A stretch of 64,000 nt of DNA, from positions 21,079,409-21,143,408 of the forward strand of contig OY282558.1 of the NCBI GenBank assembly GCA_958295665.1, given 5' to 3'. Position 1 is the stretch's first letter. Every line of letters begins with the position of its first letter. A model generated the notes under the pieces. That model saw nothing but the letters and a program-made list of their open reading frames with translations, made no database searches and was not told where the DNA came from. This stretch comes from Tipula vernalis (lineage: Eukaryota > Arthropoda > Insecta > Diptera > Tipulidae). This document shows positions 21,709 to 32,515 of the stretch, in pieces. Position numbers and translations under genes: made by a program.

Positions 21709-23833
21709 CAAACTAAATCTTTTGCACTATGCAGATGTCCTTTCTCGAATTTTACACAATTCTGAATTTATGTAAAACTCTACCATCGTATATAGTTTAA
21801 CTTCCTTTATTGTAATTTAAATAAAATGTTTGTTTGTATAAATACATAAAACCCTTATATACGAAAATATTTAAAATATTCACCAAACAGCACACAAAGA
21901 GTTAGATGTACCCATGTATGTATGTACATATGTATTTGGGTTTTTACCATATATTAGCACAAAGCCGTACCACTATAAATAGACAGTATATAGCTTTTTT
22001 CAAAAAAATGTTAACTCAAAATTAGCATTAGAACGAGATGGCGTTATTTTATATTTTCTAGTTTTTCAAATTTTATAGATTTTTCAAAAATCACACCCAA
22101 AAAAAAAAGCACTAGATATAGGAGATTTGTTAGACGGAAAAAAGCTCTATATATGCACCATACTTAATTGAACTGTATCAATGTCACAAAAATATTTTTA
22201 TTTACATCATACACAAAAAAACATAAAAAAAAATTTCCAACCACGTTATTTTTTATAAATTGTAAATTGTAAACACTCGCGAGTTGTTAGAGAAATTTTC
22301 ACATTTTCTTTTTTTTACAATCAACCACTTTTATTTTTTATTTTATTTTATACACAAAATTGAGAAGCACCATACTAAAAAAATCTTTATATAAAAACAA
22401 AATACATAATATATATGTTATATTATGTACATAAAAAAAAAAGCTTAGAAAAGCTTTACTACTGTTCGATATACATTTTTCTCATTTTCATTTTTTATGT
22501 ACTCGTACATACATATATACATATACAACCGGTTCCAATTTTCTCTCATTTTTTATCAACACACATTTTTTTATGGAAAACTTTTTTTTTTGTATTTTAT
22601 TTCACTTGTGTTTTTTTTTTAAATGTGATTTAAAAGCTCTTCTCTTAATCGTAAAGTTCGACACTCAACACTAGACTAGAAAATCCATTAACAAAAAAAC
22701 GAAAATACATATGTACATAATGGTATATAATTTATGTGTATATGTGTTGTGATAGTGTGATATTGTTGTTGGAAAATACTTTTTCCAAATTTCAACAAAA
22801 TCAAAAGGAGATAAACCTATATTTTGTTGAAGGTGAAACAACAGAGATGAAAATGTGGGGAAAAATGTGATGAATTTGTGTTAGTAAGATTGTCGTTATA
22901 TTATTACTTTAGTTACTTCTAAAGTGTACATGTAATAGAAAGTCATTAGAATATTTTTGTTGATGTATTTCGGTTTTTTTTTTTGCGACATGTAAAATGA
23001 AAATCATTTCCATTTTGGCCAGTAAAGAAATTAGTGTGGCAATTAAACTTTTTTGTAGTTGTTGCTGTTTGAAATTATCTCTCTACATCTTAATATAATA
23101 TATTGTTGTATATGGATGGACATACATAATATGTTTATATAACAGTTTTTGTATATGGTATATAGACGAGTGCTTAGGCGCTTATATATTATGAACTGTT
23201 GTAAATGTCTAAATGAAATTTATTATTGCTGTTTTTTATGACAGAGTAAGGAAAGGATATATAAAATGGTTTTTTGTATATTTACAGAACTGTGCGCGGG
23301 CGTATTACTCAAATATTGCTTGCTAGAAATACATCACACGAAAAGAGACAAGTAGTTTTATTTTATGTACGTTGGTTTTTTGCGATAATAAACTAAAGTT
23401 GATATAAAATATACGAGTATGTATGTACACATAAAAAAAAGGAAATAAATTAAATGATGTATGAAAAATAAATTATTGCACGGAACCTTGTGTACAGTGG
23501 TGTCCTCTTAATTTAGTCCTGCGGGTTTTTGTTCCTAGAGATACACTTTTATTCACATAACCAATATCTAAACTTTATATGTTTAAATATTTTCAAAACT
23601 CGGAAAATGTTTGTATTTCTTCCAGTCATATAATTTTCCCGGAGCTTAAAAGCATTTATGATCTCGTTTAAACAAAAATTACAATACATTTTTCGAGATT
23701 TAGTACATGAACTTTGCTTCGGAATACTTTGTGGTCAAATAACGCCTGAGCGTTTTATTCGAAAGTGGCAAAAATGCTCATATTTTAAGAATCTTTAAAA
23801 AAAATTCGTTTAAAGCGCCCATTCGAATAAAAC
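21709..23833. other. AT-rich non-coding DNA with TA/CATA microsatellites
   Basis: Long runs of A or T and many TATGTACATA-type motifs, as in fly introns and intergenic DNA. No ORF has coding character. Confidence 0.45.
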
Positions 23834-24232
23834 CAGAGCCTTCTAAAGTATAGAGCCATAATCATAATGACGTATTTTTTAGAAGCTTTTTTAGTGGTAT
23901 AACTTTTCACTGATTTCCATAGGAATCCATAGTAAAAATGCTGTATTTTAGCTTCAAGTTTTTCAATGAAAAAAGCAAAAATGTTATAAAATGTTTGTTT
24001 AAAAGTGTTCTACATATCTTTAAGAACAATATACAAGAAGGCCATATTGGTATTAAGTAAATATTAATTGCAGAAATATTAAAATTAAATTATTTCTAAA
24101 ATATATTTTAGCGAACTTTCATTTTGAAAAATACATCAAAGTTGGCTCTGATGAATTAAAATAATACTTGCTAAATTTATCTATAGTTTTACTAGTGTAC
24201 GTAAGATGTCTAAAATGTTTACAGAAAAATAC
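23834..24232. mobile_element. CAGAGC-family element, copy 3 (truncated)
   Basis: Starts CAGAGCCTTCTAAAG at 23834 and follows copy 2 for about 400 bp, up to the first base of the LTR at 24233. The remaining part does not resume after the LTR element, so the right half was lost. Confidence 0.8.
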
Positions 24233-24635
24233 TGTTACGTTTTTGCCTTGTCACTCAAGATTCGTATCACTGGATTGTGAATAATACAAAATCAATTTAA
24301 TTTTTCTCCAACGAATTTATTTATTTCACAAAATTTATTACAACACAGTTTATCAATAAAAATTCACAAAATCACTTTATATAAATTATTCTTAAATTTT
24401 ACTGATCACTTTTACTTTATTTATCGCACTACAACACTTTTTAAATCACTTTTTAAATTCCTTTTAATCTTTATACTATCGCATACCAAATATTACTCAT
24501 CCAATTCGATTTCGTTCGCCTTTTTATATACACAAACCAAACTTCTAGAAAGCTCATGATTTTTCTAGTTAGAATAGTGTAGAACAATTTTATCATGGAA
24601 AATTCCATTTAGAACAGTTTAACATTGAGCTATTA
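24233..24635 (-). repeat. 3' LTR, truncated
   Basis: About 403 bp nearly identical to the first part of the LTR at 29053. It lacks the last ~41 bp because the internal deletion ends at the shared GAGCTATTA. Confidence 0.88.
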
Positions 24636-27374
24636 TTTGCTGAAATAATCCATTATTACTAGCACATATTTGTTGCCGCTCTCGGTGGTGGGAAATGGCC
24701 CCGCTACATCCATTGTAATTCTTTCGAATGGTGCTCCAACGTTATATTGTTTCATGGTTCCACGACTTTTGCGTGCGGGTCCCTTCACCGCCGCACATTG
24801 GTCACATTTTTGGCACCATTCTATCACAGACTGCCTACATCCTGCCCAGTAGAATCGTTGACGTATCTTTGCTAGAGTTTTATTAATTCCAAGGTGGCCC
24901 CCACTTGCTCCTCCATGATACTCCTTCAGAATTTCTGCAATCCGGCACTTTGGTATCACCAGCAACAATTGCTTCACTTTGCCATCCGTGCTTTCCCACA
25001 ATCGTTTTAAACAGCCATTCTCAAAACGGAGGCTATCCCATTGAGCCCAATAAGCCTTGACAATGGGAGTTTTGTCCGCGATCTCGCTCCAAGTTGGCCG
25101 GTGTTCCTTTTCCTTCCATTCCATTATAACTGATAAATCCATATCATCCAATTGCTCTTCCTGATCATTTCGTCGGTCCACTCCTCATCAGGCAGCACTT
25201 GCGTAAGCCTAATGTCGATGATGCCTTCCTTTGCTTCAACATGGCCACAATGTGTACATTCTACTGGACACGACCGTCTTGATAATGCGTCGGCATTTCT
25301 GTGTGCACTTCCCTTCCGATGTTCAATTTGGAAATCGTAGCTTTGAAGACGTTCGATCTAGCGTGCTACTTGTCCCTCTGGATTCTTGAATTGTAACAGC
25401 CACCGTAAAGCGCCGTGATCTGTTCGTAAATGGAATTTTTGGCCATATAGATACTTATGGAAATGCTTGACACACTCCACTATAGCCAACAATTCTTTCC
25501 GTGTCACGCAGTAATTACGCTCCGGTTTTGATAATGTTTTGGAGAAGTACGCAATAACTCGTTCTTGGCCATTGGTTTCCTGTGATAACACACCTCCTAT
25601 ACCGTCATTACTTGCATCGGTGTCCAAAATAAATTTCACGTTGGGTATAGCGTACGCGAGGATTGGCGCGACACATAACCGTCTCCTTAGTTCCACGAAT
25701 GCTTCCTCCTGGTCATTCTTCCATTCGAATGCCTTGTTCTTCCTCGTCAACTCATGTAAACTTTTGGCGATGTTGGCGAATCCTGGCACGAAGCGTCTAT
25801 AATAGGTGCACAATCCCAGAAAGCTTCGTAATTCGTGTAAATTTTTAGGTCTAGGCCAGTTCTTTACTGCTGCGATCTTTTCTTCATCGGTGTGAATTCC
25901 ATTAGTCGTTACGAGATGACCCAAATATTTGACTTCAGTTCTGAACAGCTTACACTTCTTTGGACTTAACTTTAATCCGACGGCCTGTATCCGATCTAAA
26001 ACTTCTGCCAAATTCCTTAGATGCTCGTCGAAATCCTTCCCCATAACGATGATATCGTCCAGATATATTAGGCACGTCTTCCAATGTAATCCCTTTAACA
26101 CGCGCTCCATTAATCGTTCAAAAGTCGCAGGGGCATTACATAATCCGAACGGCATAACATTAAATGGCCAAAGTCCGTTACCCACACTGAACGCTGTTTT
26201 CTCACGATCTTCCTCATGGACTTCCACCTGCCAATAGCCGCTTTGTAGATCTAATGTCGAAAATATTCGAGCACCCCAACGCAGAATCTCATGCTACCGT
26301 CCTTCTTCTCGACCAATACTACCGGTGATCTCCATGGGCTATTAGATGGTTCAATTACTCCTGCTGCCTGCATATCTGTTACCATTCGATTGACTTCTTG
26401 TTGTTTTGCCAAAGGTAGCCTCCTGGGTGGTTGACGAATTGGCATCTCTGCTCCCGTATCAATGCGGTGCTTTACCATTGAGGTCCTTCCGTTAGTATTC
26501 GATGTACTGCAGAATATGGACGTGTACCGTTTGAGTAGTTGATGTGCAGAATTTTTCTGTGCCTCGGTAAGATCTTCGGTCCATTTTTGCATAAGTTGTT
26601 CTACCATTTCTTTCTGCCTTTGCATGTCGGCTTTTTCGATCGTACTTCTCTGTTCACACTTTACTATAGTTGAAACCTCGTTACATTTGCCGATGACTGT
26701 CCCTTTCTTAATGGTTTTCGTCTTATCCGAGAGATTTAGAGTCCTAATTGGTACTCTATAGTCGTTGTCTGGTTTAACTAGGGCTTTCCCGATTATAATT
26801 TCCTTGGCTCCGTTCTCCTCTTCGTTAGCTTCCACAACCCACAACCTGGGTGACCCAAAACCTCCCTCTAATTTTCCCCATAGGATCGTCTCCGAATTCG
26901 GTGGCAGCTTCTCCCGATGATCAATAATAATTCGCCTGATAGTTGGTCCGGCACTGCTTGATTGAAGTGGCAACTCGATGTTATCGTAACTTAAAACTCC
27001 TCGTCCAACATCCACCACGAAGCCATTTGCCCTCATGAAGTCCATCCCCATTATGACTTCATCCACAATATCTGCAATCAGCACTTCGTGTTGGAAAAGA
27101 GTTCTCCCGATTTTTATTTTCACGATCTTTTTGCCTTTTATCATTGAACTACCTCCAGTTGCTGTTTGTAACTTCAATCCATTAGCTGGTTGTATATCTC
27201 CATCGATCAGATCTTTACGGACAATCGTGCGATTTGCTCCCTTATCGAGTGTGATGATGCAATCTGTGCCATCAATGTCGCCTTTGATTGTTAAGCTGTC
27301 ACCGCCTCTTGCTACTTTCGAAACGCGGATGGAGGTTATGGGGCAATCGGTTGTGGGAGTCGGCTTCTGCCCCT
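24636..27374 (-). pseudogene. pol: pol: protease, RT, RNase H, partial integrase
   Basis: In minus-strand order: the protease has LDKGANRT (near 27245) where retroviral-type proteases have D-T/S-G, so the catalytic triplet is altered. The RT starts with VVLVEKKDGSMRFCV (near 26290) and jumps to IFSTLDLQSG, missing about 30 residues with a frame change; MPFGLCNAPATF (near 26150) and the catalytic YLDDIIV (near 26070) are intact. RNase H shows LDTDASNDGIGG (near 25620). A TAG replaces the expected Trp after GQVAR (25358-25360). After a frameshift near 25165 the integrase zinc domain (YHGGASGGHLG ... CQKCDQC) and first catalytic Asp (MDVAGPF) follow. The rest of integrase is deleted at 24636. 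Confidence 0.9.
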
Positions 27375-29009
27375 TTAAGCTGACTCTTCGTAGTTTAACG
27401 ACTCCGTCATCATTTGGCCTTCTTGCCTGACCACTGCCTGCTCCCCGCTTGGTCGTCGCTGCATAGGAGATGGTGATCTTCCCCTTTTTCTTCTTATTTC
27501 CCAGCAGTCCCGAGAGATGTGACCGATCTTATCACATGCCCAACATTTGATTTTGCCGCTCCCGTCTCGGTATCTTGGTGTTGACCGTTCCGTATTTATG
27601 CTGGTGTCGATTTCCACTCGGCGAATTTTCATTGATGGTTTGGTGATGGCTTGTGCAGTTTCATTTGTTAACGCACAAGCGATGGTTTCCGCGAAGGTCG
27701 CTTTAGGTAAGAACATCACCGCTTTGCGTGTCTCTGGATCTCGAATTCCGTCAATGAATGCGTCAATTTTTAGTCTTTCCATATAATCGGCCGATGTACT
27801 GGTATGTGCTAGATCAAAACCAACAAAAATGTTTATACAAGCCGTCTCGTTCGCTCCTTACACAGATCCTATCAAAAAAATGTACACTATATTTATTATG
27901 AATTTATCACCTATACTTATTTGTTTTGTGTATATATACTTTCTGATTTATTTATATGCATCACTAATACTATGCCTTAACGTACTTTTTTATATCTTAA
28001 GTGTTTGTACTGTTTGGCTTGTATAAACATTTTTGTTGGTTTTGGCTAGATGTACTAATCGCTCGATTGCCGATGAAAATTCCTGAAGTGATTCTCCTCC
28101 CTTTTGGTAGCGGCTTTTCAATTGCATTCGATAGATTTCCCGCTTGTGATCACTGCCGTACTTCCTATCCAGCGCCTTCATAATTTCGAGATAACTGTTG
28201 CGATCTTTTTCCGGAATTGTTTGTAAGGCCTCCGCTGCTTCACCTTTAAGAGCCACTATTAACGCTGCGACAAGATGTTCATCATTCCAACGGTTTTGAT
28301 TGGCTGCCGTTTCAAATTGAAATTTGAAAATGCCGAAAGATGTTGTTCCGTCGAATGTTGGTGGCTTTAACTTGATTGATTGGACGGTTTGAACCACTTG
28401 CGTCGTTGTTCCACTTGCTTTGACATCATTTAGTTCTTTTTCGAGACGTTGAAATTTTTTTTCAACCCGCTGAACCTCCGTTTTGACAAGTTGAACTTCC
28501 GTTTCTAATTTTCGGTCAACCTGTTCAATCTCCATTTGCAGCTTCTCCACTTCGCCCTGTATGTTAGTAGATAATTCGAGAAGTTTCTCATCCATTCTCT
28601 TTTGACCATCTATAATTTGGTCTTTAATTTCCTCTCCTTGTTGTTTCATTTCATGTTTAATTTTTTGGTTTGACTGGTTTATAGTCTCCAACTGCCGCTC
28701 ATTTTGTTGTTTCATTAGACTCATCTGTCCCATCATCTGGTTCATAGCACCTATTAACTGCGACAAATCGAAACTTCCAGATGGTGGTTGTGTTGTTTCG
28801 GCTGACAGTTGTTTATCTTCTTCTTTCTGCTCTACGGTTGCCGCATCCGTTACTTTCTCTCCAAAATCATGTTGATCTGCGTTTAACCCTTCTTTCTCCA
28901 TGGCGTCACGTAGTCGCGCTTGTAAAGCTCCTTTACTACCATCAGTAGCCAAACTCCGTTTCTCAAGTTCCCTCTTTAATTCTGGAACTTTTAATTCGTT
29001 GAGAATCAT
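27375..29009 (-). pseudogene. gag: gag with SAP motif, coiled coil and CCHC knuckle, split by a MITE
   Basis: The first ATG is at 29009 (MILNELKVPELK). Residues 1-40 look like a SAP DNA-binding motif. Residues ~75-210 are a long Gln/Glu/Lys-rich coiled coil. Then comes a retrotransposon gag domain (LKPPTFDGTTSFGIFKFQF near 28350). The frame is broken at 28045 by a 230-bp MITE and resumes at 27807. It continues through a CCHC knuckle (CWACDKIGHISRDC near 27525) and ends at 27375. Removing the insert and one copy of its 7-bp duplication gives one open frame, so gag was intact when the MITE landed. A SAP motif at the gag N-terminus is seen in some insect gypsy-group elements. Confidence 0.88.
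27815..28044. mobile_element. 230-bp MITE inserted in gag
   Basis: Perfect ~29-bp terminal inverted repeats starting CAAAACCAACAAAAATG. GCTAGAT flanks both ends (27808-27814 and 28045-28051), an exact 7-bp target duplication. It is AT-rich inside, with no coding sequence. It is younger than the LTR element it interrupts. Confidence 0.92.
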
Positions 29010-29052
29010 TTTCTTTTTCTTTTTATTCACAATCCCACCGCTGTCACCAAAT

Positions 29053-29496
29053 TGTTACGTTTTTGCCTTGTCAATCAAGGTTCGTATCACTGGATTGTGA
29101 ATAATACAAACTCAATTCAATTTATCACCAACGAATTTATTTATTTCACAAAATTTATTACAACACAGTTTATCAATAAAAATTCACAAAATCACTTTAT
29201 ATAAATTATTCTCAAATTTTACTGTTCACTTATAATTTTTATTTCGCACTACAACACTTTTTAAATCACTTTTTAAATTCCTTTTAATCTTTATACTATC
29301 GCATACCAAATATTACTCATCCAATTCGATTTCGTTCGCCTTTTTATATTCACAAACCAAACTTCTAGAAAGCTCATGATTTTTGTAGTTAGAATAGTGT
29401 ATAACAATTTTATCATGGAAAATTCCATTTAGAACAGTTTAACATTGAGCTATTAATTTTAACTTATTCTATTAGACACTAGGTGTCACCGTCACA
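29053..29496 (-). repeat. 5' LTR, full length
   Basis: 444 bp, starting TGTTACG and ending TCACCGTCACA in plus orientation, with the TG...CA termini usual for LTRs. It differs from the other LTR by scattered substitutions, e.g. near 29077 and 29235. Confidence 0.85.
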
Positions 29497-30059
29497 ATAT
29501 TATTAGTATTGCCATACATATGTATTATGTTCATATTATATGGACAACCCTAGGATTACTGGTAAAAACGTCACTTCAGAGTTGTGCATTGTAATACATT
29601 GTAGCATATAAAAACGTTATCTATATTTAATGAATAAATAAATGATACAGAATATAATTGGTGTACTTAGCTAATTAATTCTTCCGTCCGCATTTCATAC
29701 GAACTTATCAACGTGTGCATTACAAGAAACACGGATTTAAAATAATTACGGACATAATAGTGGCGACGAGGATTTGAGGTTAAGAAAAATCTCGAAATGT
29801 CGGACAACGAAAATGATGCTGGAAAAATTGATGTGGTGGCATTACTACAGCTGTTAAAAAAAATGCACATCAAAAACGAATCAAGTACCCCAAATTTGCA
29901 GTTTAATGCATACAACGAGGACGAAGAAAATTTTCCAAGTTACATGGAAAGGTTAGAAAATTATTTAGCCATGCGGGATATTACAAATTCTACAAAAAAA
30001 GTACAAGTTTTAATAAATTGCATTGGTCCTAAATATTATCATCAGTTAATTTTTATTTA
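29497..30059 (+). pseudogene. 5' end of a second LTR retrotransposon with gag start
   Basis: An LTR-like AT-rich stretch ends near 29760 and is followed by TGGCGACGAGGATTTGAGG, a primer-binding-type sequence. The gag ATG is at 29797 (MSDNENDAGKIDVV) and runs about 88 residues, with LQFNAYNEDEENFPSYMERL near 29895-29955. That block is typical of gag of another insect gypsy-group lineage. The frame is interrupted at 30060 by a MITE and nothing downstream resumes it. The LTR start could not be placed, and no second LTR is in the window. Confidence 0.7.
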
Positions 30060-30285
30060 CCAGGTGAGCAGAAATCAAAAAAAATAAATTTTTTTTTTCA
30101 TCAAAAATCGCAAAAAAATTTTGTCATTTTAACAGGCGAACAGAAATTACAAGAAGGTAGAATTGTCTGCAATATGACTTTATTTTGTATGTTCAAGTGT
30201 CACATAACTTGAAGTGGCACGCTTTGATACAAAATAATGTCACGTTGCTGACAATTATGTTGTTTTTTAAATTTTGTTCGCCTGG
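30060..30285. mobile_element. 226-bp MITE with CCAGG ends at a TA site
   Basis: Begins CCAGGTGAGCAGAAAT at 30060 and ends with the inverse ATTTTGTTCGCCTGG at 30285. TA lies on both sides, as for Tc1/mariner-type insertion. A third copy of the end motif (CAGGCGAACAGAAATTAC) lies inside at about 30134. Confidence 0.65.
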
Positions 30286-30349
30286 TAAAATAACAAAAAT
30301 TTGTATACGATTTTTCGCCAAGATCGAATTTATCAATATTTAAACGAAA

Positions 30350-30620
30350 ACGAGATGAGTGGCTGGGTGGTAAGATGAAGGAGTGATGTGCGAAAGGTTT
30401 GGAGTTCGATTCTTCAAACTTTCCGACTTTAACTATTTTCTAAGCAAAAATTTGATTTTTTTTTATTTCCACGAATTTTAAACCAAATTTTTTTTTGTAG
30501 CGATCTCGATCCCGATTAATCTTCTCGGATTATCCCCAATTCAAAATTTTTCATCTTAGATTCGAACTCCAGACCTTCTTCACTGCACTGTATCACCTTA
30601 CTACCTCGTCTATCTTATCA
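30350..30620. repeat. Pair of tRNA-like sequences in inverted orientation
   Basis: On the plus strand, box A-like TGGCTGGGTGG (30360) and box B-like AGTTCGATTCT (30403) are spaced as in a tRNA. On the minus strand a similar copy ends with GGAGTTCGAATCT (about 30555-30570) and starts with GAGGTAGTAAGGTG (about 30605). The two halves match each other as an inverted repeat. They may be a tail-to-tail SINE dimer. Confidence 0.45.
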
Positions 30621-31080
30621 TATACAAGTTAATATACATTTGTTTGTTTTATGCAATCAAAACAAATGTGTCTATAATATGTCGATATGGTGACATCTCT
30701 GTTAGGGCATATGTACTACATTTACTACACAATGTTTCTGCTAAGTGCTGAAATATTTGGTTTTGCTTAAAAGAGGGCGTGTGTTTTACTTTTTTAAATA
30801 ATTAATAATTACGTAACATTATTATTGCATTAGAATTTTGTTTTTAAACATTATTGTTTGTTGTTAAACATTATTATTGCATTTAAATAATATGGATTAG
30901 TTGTACTAAATATTCTGGTAACGAAATCGCCATAAATTCAAAAAGCAAACTACTCATAAAATTTAGCAAGAGTAGCTGCGTGCAGTCAGAAGTACTTGTG
31001 TGTACTTTGCCACGTTATATGGAACCCAGCAATTAGAAAATATAAATAATTATTGATGAATATGGATATGAAACTGATAA
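30621..31080. other. AT-rich non-coding DNA
   Basis: No supported gene; short A/T runs and a local duplication of TAAACATTATTATTGCATT near 30845-30885. Confidence 0.4.
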
Positions 31081-31082
31081 AT

Positions 31083-31316
31083 GGGCTTTAGCACCTCTTG
31101 CCAGAGATTTGAATTCACTTTTCGATAGTACATATAGTAGCTGGCCTACTACTTCATCCATCGAGCCCAAAAACTCCCTCCTATCCAGGGGAATAAATTA
31201 TCCTGGAAATTTTTTATACTAATTGAGATTTTAGCTGAAATGGGCTTTAGCACCACTCGCCAGAGATTTGAATTCACTTTCCGATAGTACATGTAGTAGT
31301 TGGCCTACGAGAAGTT
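31083..31316. repeat. Two-copy direct repeat (~70 bp, 157-bp spacing)
   Basis: GGGCTTTAGCACC followed by CCAGAGATTTGAATTCAC and GTAGTAGTTGGCCTAC-like sequence occurs at about 31083 and 31240 with few differences. Origin unknown. Confidence 0.7.
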
Positions 31317-31379
31317 CAAGTTTATTTTACCATTTGACATTAACATTTTCATTGAGATTTACCTTATAATGTAAGTCAA

Positions 31380-31965
31380 CAGCTTTACAATATTTTTGAA
31401 GTACGGGTCACGTTTTCTTATCCATTATCTCCGCCTAGCATTACGCAGTTTGATTCGAGAGTAGGAACAGATGTATCTACCGCTTGTTGAATACAATCTG
31501 TGAATTTATGTATGTATTCAATAAAGTTTCTAAAAGAAGACCAATCTGAAACTTTATAGTGATATATATCTTTGAAGTCGTGCTGGAGTGAAAACTTTCT
31601 GGTCGGAGTTCATCTCATTTTTGTTACAAGAAAACCAACGGGGCACGACGGGTTAGCTAAATAAAAATCTAATATGCTATTGGACATATTAGAACGATGG
31701 AATGCAGGAGTGTCTGGGAAATGTAAGACGCAATTTGACCTGGACTTGTGACAGGAATGACGACAATTAAAATCTCCTCCAAGTAAATAAGGTGAGTTAG
31801 AATTGGTAAACCTGCTAAGATCGCTTCTGAAGTTTGGATGGTTTGAATACGGGACATAACAACTTGGTTAATTGGGCTTTCGATACTATACAATGCTAAT
31901 ATAGAAATCACTGGGCAACTAACTCCACCGCCAATTTGGATCGAACGATCATTTTCATCTATGTC
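31380..31965 (-). pseudogene. Non-LTR retrotransposon endonuclease relic
   Basis: On the minus strand RSIQIGGGVSCPVISI (near 31940) and a second frame LLGGDFNCRHSCHKSRS (near 31780), followed by MSNSILDFYLANPS (near 31680) and KFSLQHDFKDIY (near 31580). GGDFN, then S-LDF, is the order of the APE-type endonuclease in jockey/I-like elements. Frameshifts show it is dead. RT is not found next to it. Confidence 0.7.
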
Positions 31966-32144
31966 CTATTTGTCGAGAAAATGAATAAGCTCGTGTTTTT
32001 TATGAGTTGACGCTATGAGCGTTCCAAATAGAAACTTTTAGAATATTATTTACAGACAAATTACTTACTTGTTCGGCCGGGCTTTGACACCTCCTGAGAC
32101 CATTCATTACATTTTCCAAAACTAACGACAATTCACTAGCATTA

Positions 32145-32515
32145 GGGAGTTTAGTTGGGTTAGAGTTCAGTTTGGGATTTATTTAAGGTTGAGCTAGGCT
32201 TTTTGTTGAGCTATGTTGGTTTATGAGTTGAGTTGGGCGTTGATTTTAGGTTGAATGATGGGGTTGAGTTAGAATTGGGTGAGAGTTGGTTTCCTGTTGG
32301 ATTAGGGTTGAGTTGTGGTTTAATGGGGGTTGTGTTGAGGTTGAGTCAGCGGTTCAGTTGGGGATTTATTTGGGGTTGTGTTGAGGGTTCAGTTGGAAGT
32401 TAGCTTGAGTTATTTTAATCTGATTTCAACCGACTTGAATTAAGTTGATTTGACGTGTGAGTTTGGCTTTAGTTGAGAGTTGAATTGAGGGTCGAGTTAG
32501 AGGTTGAGTAGTGTG
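32145..32515. repeat. GT-rich degenerate minisatellite (GGTTGAGTT type)
   Basis: Variants of GGTTGAGTT or GGGTTGAGTTGG recur some 25-30 times with irregular spacing. The plus strand is almost free of C over 370 bp. No ORF crosses it cleanly. Confidence 0.8.

Larger units (their letters stand above)
24233..29496 (-). mobile_element. Gypsy-type LTR retrotransposon, internally deleted
   Basis: A minus-strand element with gag, protease, RT, RNase H and part of integrase between two LTRs. The LTR at 29053-29496 (5' LTR of the element) runs TGTTACG to CGTCACA in plus orientation. The other (24233-24635) matches up to GAGCTATTA and then stops, because a deletion joins it straight to the middle of integrase. 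A primer-binding-like stretch (plus 29031-29049, read on the minus strand TGGTGACAGCGGTGGGATT) lies 3 bases from the LTR and resembles a tRNA 3' end, perhaps Leu. Bases outside the LTRs (ATAC and ATAT) nearly match. No env is present. It is a dead copy. Confidence 0.92.

Noticed and set aside
25539..26237. Plus-strand ORFs of 60-102 codons opposite the RT domain
   Set aside because: They are antisense shadows of the minus-strand pol gene.
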